64,000 nt of DNA, taken from NCBI GenBank assembly GCA_963813495.1, contig CAWEZC010000011.1:558001-622000 (forward strand). The letters are read 5' to 3'. Made by a program: the position numbers and the translations under genes. Each line of letters starts with the position of its first letter. Position 1 is the stretch's first letter. The notes below the pieces were generated by a model that saw only the letters and a list, made by a program, of their open reading frames with translations, was not told where the DNA came from and ran no database searches. This document shows positions 18,866 through 27,877 of the stretch, piece by piece. The stretch comes from JACVRW01 sp963813495. Lineage in GTDB: Bacteria > Actinomycetota > Thermoleophilia > Solirubrobacterales > Thermoleophilaceae.

Positions 18866-19639
18866 TCACGTGCTGACGGCTCGCCGGTAGCGGTAGACCG
18901 CCAGCCCGGCGAAGAACACGATCAGCCCGATGCACCACAGCACGGCGCCCCAGACGTCGTTGCCGTGCGGGCCGTCCACCCAGAGCGCGCGCATGGCGTC
19001 GACCACGGTGCTGAACGGGTTGGCTTCGGCGAACGCCTCGAGCCAGGAGGGCATCGACTCCGGCGGCACGAAGGCCGAGGAGGCGAAGGTGAGCGGGAAG
19101 ATCAGCATGAAGCCCAGCGCCTGGGCACCCTCCGCCGAGTTCGAGCTGAGCGCGATGAAGGCGAAGATCCACGAGAAGGCATAGCCGAACAGCAGCAGCA
19201 GCGCGAAGCCGCCCACCACCTCAACCGGGCTCGAGGAGAAGGAGAAGCCCACCAGCAGGCCCACCACCACCATCACGGCGATCGAGATCGCGTTGGTGGC
19301 CACGTCGGCCAGTGTGCGCCCGCCCAGCACAGCCGAGCGCGCCATCGGCAGCGAGCGGAAGCGGTCGATCAGGCCCTTGCGCAGGTCGTCGGACAAGCCG
19401 ATGGCGGTGACGAAGCCGCCGAAGGACATCGTCTGCACGATGATCCCGGGGATCAGGAAGTCCACGTAGTCGTAGCCGGGGGTGCTGATCGCGCCGCCGA
19501 AGACGTACACGAACAGCAGCACGAACATCACCGGCTGGACGGTGAACGACACCCACAGGTCGGGCTGGCGCGGGATGCGCTTCAGATTGCGCTTGGCCAC
19601 CACGGCCGTGTCGGAGATGGCGTAGGCCAGGCTGCTCAT
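18866..19639 (-). CDS. ABC-2 type transporter permease (DrrB-like)
   Basis: 257 residues with six predicted membrane segments of the ABC-2 family (for example VMFVLLFVYVFGGAI near 40 and a GNDVWGAVLWCIGLIVFF segment near the C-terminus). The start ATG overlaps the stop of the ATPase gene by four bases, giving a DrrA-DrrB-type exporter. Such pairs export drugs, lipids or polysaccharides; the cargo cannot be inferred. Confidence 0.88.
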   Translation of the reverse strand: MSSLAYAISDTAVVAKRNLKRIPRQPDLWVSFTVQPVMFVLLFVYVFGGAISTPGYDYVDFLIPGIIVQTMSFGGFVTAIGLSDDLRKGLIDRFRSLPMARSAVLGGRTLADVATNAISIAVMVVVGLLVGFSFSSSPVEVVGGFALLLLFGYAFSWIFAFIALSSNSAEGAQALGFMLIFPLTFASSAFVPPESMPSWLEAFAEANPFSTVVDAMRALWVDGPHGNDVWGAVLWCIGLIVFFAGLAVYRYRRAVST

Positions 19640-20640
19640 GCGGCCTGCTGCTCGCGTTCGCGCGCGGATATGTCGCCGTCCTGACTCTCCTCGTCCTCAC
19701 CGGGCTCGGCGGCGTGCCCGGTCAGCGTGATGAACACGTCGTCGAGCGTGGGGCGGCGCACCACGATGTCGTCGATGCCCACGCCGGCGCCGTCGAGGCG
19801 GCGCACCGCCTCGGCGATCCCGCCGCGGTCGCGCCGCAGCGGCAGCGCCAGGACTCCGCCCTCGCAATTGGGGCGGTCCTCGGTCAGCGGAGCCAGTGCC
19901 TCGATGGCGGTCCCCTGGGCGGAGCCGTCCGCCAGCGTCACCTCGAGTCGCTCGCCGCCCACCCGGCTCTTGAGCTCGTCCGAGGTGCCCTCGGCGATCA
20001 CCTCGCCGTGATCGATGACCGCGATCGAATCGGCCAGCCGGTCGGCCTCGTCGAGGTACTGGGTGGTGAGCAGCACCGTGGTGCCGGCGGCCACGCGCGC
20101 TTCGATCGTCTCCCACAGCCCGAGGCGACTGCGCGGGTCGAGGCCGGTGGTGGGCTCGTCGAGGAAGATCACCGGCGGGCGCACCACGAGGGCGGCGGCC
20201 AGGTCGAGGCGACGCCGCATGCCGCCGGAGTAGGTCTTGGCCAGGCGGTCGGCCGCGTCGGAGAGCTCGAAGCGCTCGAGCAGCTCGGTCGCGCGCTGCT
20301 TGGATTCTCCTCTGGGCAGGTGGTAAAGGCGGCCCACCATGTCGAGGTTCTCGTGACCGGTCAGGTTCTCGTCCACCGCCGCGTACTGGCCCGCCAGCCC
20401 GATCTGCGAGCGCAGCGCGGAGGCCTCCTTGACCACGTCGAGCCCGGCCACCCGAGCGCTGCCTCCGTCGGGGGGCAGCAGCGTGGTGAGGATGCGTACA
20501 GCGGTGGTCTTGCCCGCTCCGTTGGGCCCGAGCAGGCCCAGCACGGTGCCGGGAGCGACCTCGAGGTCGATCCCCTTCAGGGCCTGGACGTTCTTGAAGG
20601 ACTTGCGGAGGTCGTGTGCCTCGATTGCGTATTCAGCCAT
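19636..20640 (-). CDS. ABC transporter ATP-binding protein (DrrA-like)
   Basis: 334 residues from the ATG at 20640 (MAEYAIEAHDLRK). It has Walker A GPNGAGKTT, signature YSGGMRRRLDLA, Walker B VIFLDEPTTGLD and a C-terminal extension with the EATLDDVFITLTG-like segment (PTLDDVFITLTGHAA) characteristic of daunorubicin-resistance-type ATPases. It forms an operon with the overlapping DrrB-like permease gene and energises export across the cytoplasmic membrane. Confidence 0.92.
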   Translation of the reverse strand: MAEYAIEAHDLRKSFKNVQALKGIDLEVAPGTVLGLLGPNGAGKTTAVRILTTLLPPDGGSARVAGLDVVKEASALRSQIGLAGQYAAVDENLTGHENLDMVGRLYHLPRGESKQRATELLERFELSDAADRLAKTYSGGMRRRLDLAAALVVRPPVIFLDEPTTGLDPRSRLGLWETIEARVAAGTTVLLTTQYLDEADRLADSIAVIDHGEVIAEGTSDELKSRVGGERLEVTLADGSAQGTAIEALAPLTEDRPNCEGGVLALPLRRDRGGIAEAVRRLDGAGVGIDDIVVRRPTLDDVFITLTGHAAEPGEDEESQDGDISAREREQQAA

Positions 20641-20688
20641 CGCCAAGTCACTCTACGTACCCGGTCTTGGATGTTCTTTACCGTGGCC

Positions 20689-20922
20689 TCAGGGCGCCCG
20701 ATCGCCCCACGGCGAGGGCGCGGCCCGGTACCGCTTCGTGCCCTCCAGCAGCCCGGCGCGGGCCCACGGGCTCAGCGCGGGCAGCTCCGGCACGGGCGGC
20801 GGAGCGGTGTCGCGCAGGAACTGCTCGATCGCGGCCGCGATCGCCGCCGCCTCCTCGGGGGAGGCGGACTGGCGTACCTCGATGCTGGGCCGCGCCGGGC
20901 GGTGCCTGCCGTTCCGTGCCAT
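20689..20922 (-). CDS. accE: Acyl-CoA carboxylase epsilon subunit-like protein
   Basis: 77 residues (MARNGRHRPARPSIEVRQ). The IEVRQSASPEEAAAIAAAI helix and a C-terminal SPWARAGLLEG...SPWGDR aromatic/arginine patch match the short, divergent epsilon subunits that stabilise actinobacterial acyl-CoA carboxylase complexes. It is unusual in not sitting beside the beta subunit (41.4-43.0 kb). It is upstream of the ABC exporter genes on the same strand, 48 bases away. Small size and low complexity leave some doubt. Confidence 0.6.
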   Translation of the reverse strand: MARNGRHRPARPSIEVRQSASPEEAAAIAAAIEQFLRDTAPPPVPELPALSPWARAGLLEGTKRYRAAPSPWGDRAP

Positions 20923-20943
20923 CGCGCGGGTAGCGTAGTCCGG

Positions 20944-21891
20944 GTGCCCGCTCTCCCCGTCTTCCCCCAGGAGACCGTGTTCGCCGCGATCGACCCGGAG
21001 GAGGCGATCGAGCGGGTGCGCGACGGCTTCGTGGACTACGCGAGCGGGCACTGGGAGATGCCGGCCAAGCTCTACCTCGAGACTCCGCCGGGCGGCGACT
21101 TCCGGGCCATGCCGGCCCGGGGAGCGGGACTGGCGATCCTCAAGTGGGTCACCTCCTTTCCGGGCAACCCGCGCGTCGGCTTGCCGGTGGTGATGGGGAT
21201 GATCTGCGTGTCCTCGTCCGAGGACGGGCGGCCGCTCGCGCTGGTCGACGTGCGCTCGGTCACCGCGCTGCGCACCGGTGCCGTGGCGGCCGTCGCCGCC
21301 CAGGAGCTGGCGCGCGAGGACGCCGCGAGCGTGGGCATCGTGGGTTGCGGGCTGCACGGCGCCTGGGCGGCGCGCTGCCTGCACGCCGCCGAATACGGCC
21401 CCGGCGTGTGCTTCGACCCCGATCCCGAGGCGGCGGGCGCCCTGGCAGGTGAGCTCGGCTGGGAGGCGGGCAGCCGTGACGAAGCCCTGGCCTGCGACGT
21501 AGTCACCTGTGTGACCCCCGGATCCGAGGCGGTGGTAGGCGTGGGCGACCTGCGCCCCGGCGTGCACCTGAACATGCTGGGCGCGGACGGACCGGGCAAG
21601 GCCGAGGCCGAGCCGCAGGCCGTGGCCCGCTGCCGTCTGTTCTGCGACGAGTGGGCCCAAGCCAGCCACGGTGGCGAGCTCACCGGCGCCGTCGAGGCCG
21701 GGCTCGTCACCCGCGAGGACGTGACCGAGCTGGGTGCCGTGCTCACCGGCGCGTCCCCCGGACGCTCACATCACAATGAGGTCACGCTGTTCGACTCGAC
21801 CGGCCTGGCCATCCAGGACCTGGCGCTCTGCCTGGCCCTGCTCGAGGCGCAGCGCGCCGGTCGTGTCAAAGCGGCCACCGTGATCCTGTAG
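20944..21891 (+). CDS. Ornithine cyclodeaminase / mu-crystallin family protein
   Basis: 315 residues from the GTG at 20944; the longer open frame upstream is a shadow of the ABC ATPase. Family hallmarks are KWVTSFPGNP with the conserved substrate-contacting Lys region, VTALRTGAVAAVAA, a Rossmann turn GIVGCGLHGAWAARCL near 122-137, and NMLGADGPGKAE. Members are NAD(P)-dependent ornithine cyclodeaminases, alanine dehydrogenases or ketimine reductases. Which of these applies here is unclear. It diverges closely from the epsilon-subunit gene. Confidence 0.85.
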   Translation: MPALPVFPQETVFAAIDPEEAIERVRDGFVDYASGHWEMPAKLYLETPPGGDFRAMPARGAGLAILKWVTSFPGNPRVGLPVVMGMICVSSSEDGRPLALVDVRSVTALRTGAVAAVAAQELAREDAASVGIVGCGLHGAWAARCLHAAEYGPGVCFDPDPEAAGALAGELGWEAGSRDEALACDVVTCVTPGSEAVVGVGDLRPGVHLNMLGADGPGKAEAEPQAVARCRLFCDEWAQASHGGELTGAVEAGLVTREDVTELGAVLTGASPGRSHHNEVTLFDSTGLAIQDLALCLALLEAQRAGRVKAATVIL

Positions 21892-21923
21892 CCGGCCCCC
21901 GACACTGCCGAATAGACATTCTG

Positions 21924-23456
21924 ATGAGAAAGATCCTTACCCTCCTCACCGTCCTGTCCCTCTCCGCGCTCGTCCTGGCTGCCTGCGGCCGCGACGAGAG
22001 CGCCTCCTCTGCCTCGTCGCTCGCGCCGGCCGACTCCGCCGTGTACGCCGAGTTCACCCTCGAGCCCGAGGGCGACCAGAAGCGGGCGATTGACGCGATC
22101 GTGGCCAAGTTCCCCGGCTCCGGCAGCGCCGGCGCACGTCTCCAGGAGCTGATCGAGCAGGGCCTGCGCGAGGCCGACGCGCCGATCACCTATCGGGACG
22201 ACATCAAGCCGTGGCTGGGCGACGAGGGCGCCTTCTTCGCCACCGCCGGCGGCCGCTCGGCCGAGCTCGACACCGCCGCCGCGCTGCTGGCCACCGACGA
22301 CGAGGAATCCGCGCGCGACGCGCTCGAGAAGTCGTTCGAGGGCAAGGCAAAGGAGAAGAGCTACAAGGATGTGGACTACCTGCTGGCCGACGACGGCGAG
22401 ACCGCGGCCGCGGTCACGGACGGAGTGGTGGTGCTGGGCAGCAAGAGCGGCCTCGAGGCGGCGCTCGACGCCGCGGACGGCGGCTCGCGCCTGTCGGACG
22501 ACGAGGACTACGAGACGGCGCTCCAGGACGCGGCAAAGGATCGGCTCGGGCTCTTCTACCTGAACTCGCCCGAGCTCTTCAAGGCCACCGCACAGTGGCA
22601 GGGCGCGGCTCTGCCCGGGTCCTTCCGCAAGTTCTTCGAAGAGCCCTACGTGGCCACCGTCGCTGCCGACGAGGACGGCGTGGTCTTCGAGGCGAGCACT
22701 CCCGAGGCGCTGGCCAAGACGGTGCCCTTCCTCGGCCAGGGCAGCGAGCTCGTGAACGAGCTGCCGGCGGACTCGTGGCTGGCGCTCGCCCAGCCCGACC
22801 TGGGCAAGCTGGCCGACTTCTACATCGACGCCTTCGCCCCCGTGGCCGGCGGCCGGGACACCATCGAGGGCCAGTTCAAGGCGGTCACCGGCCTCGACCT
22901 CGAGAGCGAAGTGCTGGGCTGGATGGGCGACTTCGCGGTGTTCGCGCGCGGGACGTCCAAGGCCGATCTGGACGGCGGGCTGGTGGTGGAGACCACCGAT
23001 CCGGCCGCCACCGAGAAGTTCCTCCGGCGGCTGCTCGTCCTGGCCCGGGCCCAGAACGAGCCGGGCACGACGGTCACCGCCCTCGGGCTGCCGGGGGGCG
23101 GCCAGGGCTTCAGCGTGCGTGACGCGGATCTGGCCCAGCCGGTGCACGTGGTGCTGCGCGGCGACCGCTTGGTCGTCGCCTACGGCGACAGCGCGGCCGA
23201 GGATGCCTTCGACCCGGCCGAGCGTCTCGGCGACGCGCCCGAGTTCAGCGCTGCGGCCGAGTCGCTCGACGGCTACGAGGTGTCCTTCTACCTGGCGATG
23301 GGCCCGGTGTTCGACCTGATCGACAGCACGCCCGCGGCGGCCGAGCCGGGCTGGCAGCAGGCCAAGCCCTACCTCGAGCCGCTGAGCGCGCTGGTGGGCG
23401 GCACCTCCGGCGACGGCGACGAGCTGCGCTCGGCCTTCAGGCTCATCATCGAGTAG
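21924..23456 (+). CDS. DUF3352-type surface lipoprotein
   Basis: 510 residues with a lipoprotein signal peptide and lipobox LAAC (Cys21), then an acidic, Asp/Glu/Ala-rich body resembling DUF3352. It repeats themes such as APADSAVYAEF, a KAVTGLDLES-like segment and SWLALAQPDLGKLADF. It is predicted to be lipid-anchored on the outer face of the membrane. The family has no established function. It is a monocistronic-looking gene 32 bases after the cyclodeaminase-like gene. Confidence 0.75.
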   Translation: MRKILTLLTVLSLSALVLAACGRDESASSASSLAPADSAVYAEFTLEPEGDQKRAIDAIVAKFPGSGSAGARLQELIEQGLREADAPITYRDDIKPWLGDEGAFFATAGGRSAELDTAAALLATDDEESARDALEKSFEGKAKEKSYKDVDYLLADDGETAAAVTDGVVVLGSKSGLEAALDAADGGSRLSDDEDYETALQDAAKDRLGLFYLNSPELFKATAQWQGAALPGSFRKFFEEPYVATVAADEDGVVFEASTPEALAKTVPFLGQGSELVNELPADSWLALAQPDLGKLADFYIDAFAPVAGGRDTIEGQFKAVTGLDLESEVLGWMGDFAVFARGTSKADLDGGLVVETTDPAATEKFLRRLLVLARAQNEPGTTVTALGLPGGGQGFSVRDADLAQPVHVVLRGDRLVVAYGDSAAEDAFDPAERLGDAPEFSAAAESLDGYEVSFYLAMGPVFDLIDSTPAAAEPGWQQAKPYLEPLSALVGGTSGDGDELRSAFRLIIE

Positions 23457-23487
23457 CCGCCGCCCGCGGGCGGGTTAGAGTCGGCGC

Positions 23488-24769
23488 GTGGATACCGAGG
23501 CACGCGCCTTTCGCAAGGCCACGCGCCGGCTCATCCCGTTCCTCTTCCTCATCTACGTGGTCGCCTATCTCGACCGCGTGAACGTGAGCTTCGCGCAGCT
23601 CCAGCTGGAGGACGATCTCGACTTCAGCGACACGATCTTCGGGCTCGGCGCCGGAATCTTCTCGCTGGGCTACGTGATCTTCGGGGTGCCCAGCAACCTC
23701 GCCCTCGAGCGCTTCGGTGCCCGCCGCTGGCTGGCGGCGATCATGGTGATCTGGGGCCTGATCTCGATGTCGATGGTGTTCATCGAAGGCCCCGCCTCGT
23801 TCTACACGCTGCGCTTCATGCTGGGCGCCGCGGAGGCCGGTTTCTTCCCGGGCATCATCCTGTTCCTCACCTGGTGGTTTCCCGAGCGCGAGCGCACCCG
23901 GGCGCTGGCCCTCTTCCTCACCGCCATCTCGGTGGCCTACGTGGCGGGCGGGCCGCTGTCCGGCGGGCTGCTGGAACTGGACGGCGTGCTGGGCCTCGAG
24001 GGCTGGCAGTGGCTGTTCCTGGTGGAGGGCCTGCCCGCGGTGGCGCTGGGCTGGGTCACGCTGCGCTTCCTCGACGAGGGACCGAGCGAGGCGGACTGGC
24101 TGGAGCCCGAGGAACGCGACTTCCTCGCCACCGAGGTGGCCCGCGAGCGCGAGCTCAAGGAGGCCGTGGGGGGCCATGGCCTGGGCGATGCGCTGCGCAA
24201 CGGCCAGGTCTGGCTGCTCTCGCTCATCTACTTCCTGATCATCGCCGCCGCCTTCGGCCTCACCTTCTTCGTGCCCGATCTGGTCCAGGACCGCACCGGC
24301 TACAGCGACTTCGAGGTGGGGGTGCTGGCCGCGATCCCCTACGGCTTCGCCACGGCCGCCATGCTCATGATCGCGCGCCGCGCCGACCGGGCGACCAGCC
24401 GCCGGCCCTACGTGGTCGTGCCGGTGCTCGTGGGGGCGGCGGGCTGTGTGCTCACCGGCCTTCGCGCAGTCTCCGCTCACGCTCACGATCGCCATCACGC
24501 TCTCGGCGGTCGGCCTGCTGTCGGCCATCCCGGTGTTCTGGGCCTTTCCCACCGCTCTCCTGAGCGGCACGGCGGCGGCCGCCGGCATCGCCCTGATCGC
24601 GGCGATCGGCAACCTGGGCGGCTTCGCCGGACCGGCCTTCACGGGCATCAGCGAGGACTCCACCGGGAGCTTCGAGATGCCGCTCAGCGTGCTCGGGGGG
24701 CTGCTGGTGCTGGGGGCGGCTCTGATGTGGCTGGTGCGCGAGGAGCGACCGGTCGCCGCTCTGCGCTGA
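23488..24769 (+). pseudogene. MFS transporter (anion:cation symporter type), one frameshift
   Basis: A GTG at 23488 opens an MFS protein with the N-terminal signature VVAYLDRVNVSFAQLQL and GYVIFGVPSNLALERFGAR, resembling the ACS family of organic-anion transporters (glucarate/phthalate/tartrate type). After VGAAGCVLTG (about 24455) this frame turns into non-hydrophobic sequence. The last four helices (TLTIAITLSAVGLLSAIPVFWAF... to VREERPVAALR) continue in the +1 frame, to the TGA at 24769. One extra base between about 24450 and 24475 accounts for this. With the shift repaired it would be about 426 residues, normal for MFS. Confidence 0.8.
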
Positions 24770-24778
24770 GCCGGGCGC

Positions 24779-25867
24779 CTACCAGCCGTTCTGCCAGGCG
24801 ATCGCGAGCAGCACGAGGGCCACGACCGCAGCCACCACGACGACGACGATGTTGGCGACGATCGCGGCGGGCAGCCAGCGCGGTACCTCGCGAGCGCGCA
24901 GGCCGGTCTGCGCGTCGTCCAGGGACGGCGAGCTTCCCTCGTCGTCGTCGGTGTCCCGCCGTCCGATTGCCTCGGTCAGTGTGCCGGTGATGAACCGGTT
25001 GAGGCTCACTCCCTCGAGCTCGGCCGCGGCGGCGAGGTCGTCGTGGATCATCGGTGGCATGCGCAGCAGGATCCGTCCGCTGCGCCCGCCGCCGGCACCG
25101 GACCGGGCCGAACGCCGCGCGGCGCCGTTCTGCCTGCGCTCCCCGGTGGACGGCGCGGCTGGCGCCATCGCCGGCGCGGGCGAGTCGTGGTCTTCCTCGT
25201 GTACAGCGACTGGCGTGGCGCCCTGCTCGAGCTCGCTACGCAGCTTGCTCAGGGCCACTCTCGTGCGGCGCCTGAGCTGGTCGGCGGTCATGCCGAGCTC
25301 CGCCGCTGTCTCGCGCCGGCTGAGCTCCCGGACGTAGCGCAGATAGACGATCTGGCGCTCGCTGTCGTCGAGCGCGTCGAAGGCGCCGCTGAACAGGAGA
25401 TGCTCGTCCAGAGCGCTTTCCGTCGAGGCCTCCTCGGCGAGCTCGGGCGGTGCCGATGGGTCGTCGAGAACAGGGAGATCGCTCTCGTCCACCCCGAGCT
25501 CGGCGGCCAGCTCGCGGGAGCTGGGCGCCCGCCCGAGCTTGGTGGTCAGTTTCTCCCGGACCGCGGGCAGCCGCAGGCTGGCCTCTTCGAGCCGGCGCGG
25601 CAGCCGGACCGTTCGTGTCCGGTCGCGTAGATGGCGCTTGATCTCTCCCGCGATCGTGGGAACGGCGAAGGCGGCAAACTCGTCGCCGCGACTAGGATCG
25701 AAGCGCTCGATGGCGTTGAGGAGCCCGATCGACCCGACCTGTACGAGATCCTCGCGCTCGGCGCCGCGCATGTCATAGCGGTTGGCAAACGACTCGACCA
25801 GCGGGAGGTAGAGCTGAACGAGCCGGTCGCGGGCCCTGGTATCGCCGTTGGTCCGGTAAGCCGCCAA
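24779..25867 (-). CDS. SigB/SigF-type sigma factor fused to an RHH (HicB/Arc-like) domain and a C-terminal membrane helix
   Basis: 362 residues from a TTG at 25867; no better in-frame start lies close upstream. Residues 10-85 are sigma region 2 (LPLVESFANRYDMRG, EDLVQVGSIGLLNAIERFD), about 86-145 region 3 (LRLPRRLEEASLRLP), and about 160-212 region 4 (LDDSERQIVYLRYVRELS then an HTH). A linker of about 50 residues leads to GRILLRMPPMIHDDLAAAAE (264-304), a ribbon-helix-helix of the HicB/Arc kind. An acidic linker and one strong hydrophobic helix (331-357) end at NGW. The order suggests a membrane-tethered stress-type sigma factor with a second DNA-binding or dimerisation module. No anti-sigma gene is adjacent. 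Confidence 0.85.
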   Translation of the reverse strand: MAAYRTNGDTRARDRLVQLYLPLVESFANRYDMRGAEREDLVQVGSIGLLNAIERFDPSRGDEFAAFAVPTIAGEIKRHLRDRTRTVRLPRRLEEASLRLPAVREKLTTKLGRAPSSRELAAELGVDESDLPVLDDPSAPPELAEEASTESALDEHLLFSGAFDALDDSERQIVYLRYVRELSRRETAAELGMTADQLRRRTRVALSKLRSELEQGATPVAVHEEDHDSPAPAMAPAAPSTGERRQNGAARRSARSGAGGGRSGRILLRMPPMIHDDLAAAAELEGVSLNRFITGTLTEAIGRRDTDDDEGSSPSLDDAQTGLRAREVPRWLPAAIVANIVVVVVAAVVALVLLAIAWQNGW

Positions 25868-25999
25868 GAGCCGTCCGGTGGCCGTGTCCCGCTCTGTTCG
25901 TGTGGGCTGTCCCGTCGAATTTCCCTTTGCGTGCGGTGAGGGACCTCGATTCCACAGTAACCCGGTTTTCGCGTTTTTGCAGCGGATCTCGGACGGGAC

Positions 26000-26599
26000 T
26001 CAGTCGCCGACGCGAGAGTCGAACAGCGCGAAGAAACGGTCCCGCATGCCGCGAGGCCGGCGCTCGGCCGGGAGCGCCGGCGGGGGCGCCCCGTAGCGCC
26101 CGGCCGCCTGCTCGAGTTCGTGGAGATCGACGACGTCCGCTCTCAGCTCGGCGGCCGCGTCGCACACCGCCTCCTGCTGTGCACGGGTCCAGCGGGGGTA
26201 CAGGGCCAGCGCCTCGACCCGCGCGAGTTGCGCCCGCATCTCTTCCCCGTCGATCGCGATCCTGCCCCAGAGCGTCACGATGCCTGAAACGGCCCGGTAG
26301 TCCACCTTCGAGAATTCAGCCGTCGTTCGCAGGTACGCGCGGATCCCGCAGGCGCAGTGCGGATCAGGGGCAGTGTGAGGCGCGTGCAGCAGGTCCTCAG
26401 CGCTGCGCCAGCGTCGGCACTCCGCTTGCATGACCGGTTCCGTCCAGGGCACCGGGAGGTAGGGCGAGCTCAGCTTGCCCGCCGCGTGACCGTCGCGGTG
26501 AATCCTCCAGTTGCGAAACCCGACGATGGGCTCGATCACGTGATCGAGCCGCCCCTCGGGGCGCGCCAGCGGTTCGACAGTGATGGTGATGGATGGCAT
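26000..26599 (-). CDS. Conserved protein of unknown function with Cys/His-rich core
   Basis: 199 residues. It has a FRNWRIHRDG opening, then SSPYLPVPW, a cysteine, and the motif HTAPDPHCACGIRAYL, followed by IVTLWGRI and VEALALYPRW. Comparable actinobacterial proteins share the pattern W-R, C-x(n)-H-x-A-P-x-P-x-C-x-C-G-I-x-A and a 'G-x-V-x-LWGR' strand, but to my knowledge have no assigned function. The spaced cysteines and histidine could bind a metal. No signal peptide or membrane segment. It lies about 130 bases upstream of the sigma-RHH gene on the same strand, so a link is possible but unproven. Confidence 0.65.
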   Translation of the reverse strand: MPSITITVEPLARPEGRLDHVIEPIVGFRNWRIHRDGHAAGKLSSPYLPVPWTEPVMQAECRRWRSAEDLLHAPHTAPDPHCACGIRAYLRTTAEFSKVDYRAVSGIVTLWGRIAIDGEEMRAQLARVEALALYPRWTRAQQEAVCDAAAELRADVVDLHELEQAAGRYGAPPPALPAERRPRGMRDRFFALFDSRVGD

Positions 26600-26700
26600 C
26601 GTCGCCGTCGGTTGACCCAGGTTGACTTTAGATCAGCGCTACGTGGCCTTTGTTACTTATCGGATAGTCGGCTCCTGCGCGGGCGTGGGAGGATGGCGCG

Positions 26701-27690
26701 GTGGTCACGGCGGTGGTCTCCGATCTTCACCTGGGGACCCGTACGGAGGCCGATCTGCTGCGTCGCCCGGCGGTGCGCATGAAGCTGATGCGGGCGCTGG
26801 AGGGCGTCGATCACGTCGTCTTGCTGGGCGACACGATCGAGCTTCGCGATGGCTCGCCCGCCGCGGCAGTCGAGGTAGCGGCACGGTTCTTCGAGGATCT
26901 GGGGGATGTGTTGGCCGGCCGCCGCGTGACCATCGTGCCCGGCAATCACGATCACCAGCTCGCGTGGGCGTGGCTGGGGCGCCGCCGGCCGGCGGCTGGG
27001 CTGGCACTCGAGCAGCTCTGCACGCCCCTGCCGGGCGACCCGCTCGCCCGGCTGGCGCAGCGCATGCCGGGCACCGAGGTCGTACTCGCGTACCCGGGCC
27101 TCTGGCTGCGCCCCGACGTCTACGCCACGCACGGCCACTACCTCGACTGTCACAACCGGGTGGCGACCTTCGAGTGCCTCGCGCGGCGTTTCGCGGAGGT
27201 TCTGTTGCGCGAGCCTCGGAACGGCTACCGGACTCCGGATGACTACGAAGCGGTGCTGGCGCCTCTCTATCGCGCGATCTACCGAGTCGGTCAGTCGCGC
27301 CGTGCTCGGAGAGCGGCCCGAGGCGGCAAAGCGCTGGTCCGCTTGTGGGAGGAAGCGGCGGGCTACCGGGGGCCGCGGCGGCGCCCCGGTCTGGATGCCA
27401 TGGCCCGGGTTGTCGACGGCCTGGGCATCGACGCGCGCTACGTGATCTTCGGCCACCTCCACCGCCCCGGGCCGCGCGGGCTGGACAGCGAGGAGTGGAC
27501 CAGCGCGACCGGCGTACGACTCGTGAACAGTGGCTCTTGGGTCTACGAGCCCGCGTACCTGGGGGGCAGCTCGGACCAGTGCCCCTACTGGCCGGGCACA
27601 TGTGTGCTGATCGGCGAAGGCGGCCCACCTGAGCTCGAGCACCTGCTGAGCGGCTTCAGCCGCGAGGAGTTGAGTGCTCGGACCGGGTGA
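26701..27690 (+). CDS. Calcineurin-like metallophosphoesterase
   Basis: 329 residues from the GTG at 26701. The five-block metallophosphoesterase signature is clear: VVSDLHLG (Asp8, His10), LLGDTIE, VPGNHDHQ, a THGHYLD histidine and FGHLHRPGP. The fold binds two metals and hydrolyses phospho-mono- or diesters. With no signal peptide it is probably cytosolic. The SDLHLG/GNHD arrangement recalls UDP-2,3-diacylglucosamine hydrolase-like enzymes, but the substrate is not readable. It ends just before the envelope locus. Confidence 0.85.
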   Translation: MVTAVVSDLHLGTRTEADLLRRPAVRMKLMRALEGVDHVVLLGDTIELRDGSPAAAVEVAARFFEDLGDVLAGRRVTIVPGNHDHQLAWAWLGRRRPAAGLALEQLCTPLPGDPLARLAQRMPGTEVVLAYPGLWLRPDVYATHGHYLDCHNRVATFECLARRFAEVLLREPRNGYRTPDDYEAVLAPLYRAIYRVGQSRRARRAARGGKALVRLWEEAAGYRGPRRRPGLDAMARVVDGLGIDARYVIFGHLHRPGPRGLDSEEWTSATGVRLVNSGSWVYEPAYLGGSSDQCPYWPGTCVLIGEGGPPELEHLLSGFSREELSARTG

Positions 27691-27877
27691 TATCGCCCCA
27701 AACCGAGACAGGAGAGGGAAACGCGGCGTTCGACCGGGCCCGCCGTGCTTCGGCTGTCTGCGCCTCGAAAGGGGCGCTTGGCGTTGTTGATATCACCGAG
27801 CCCGGGCGCCGGTACCAAATCGCCCATGTCGCGATTGCACGTGTCGTCAGCGGCCGCAGTAGGCCCGCTCGGGGTAC

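Noticed and set aside
19714..20943. Upstream part of the long plus-strand frame that ends in the cyclodeaminase-like gene
   Set aside because: It is antisense to the ABC ATPase; the real protein begins at GTG 20944.
24920..25080. HicB-like RHH segment as part of a HicAB toxin-antitoxin module
   Set aside because: No HicA-like small ORF lies next to it, and the RHH is in frame within a sigma factor.
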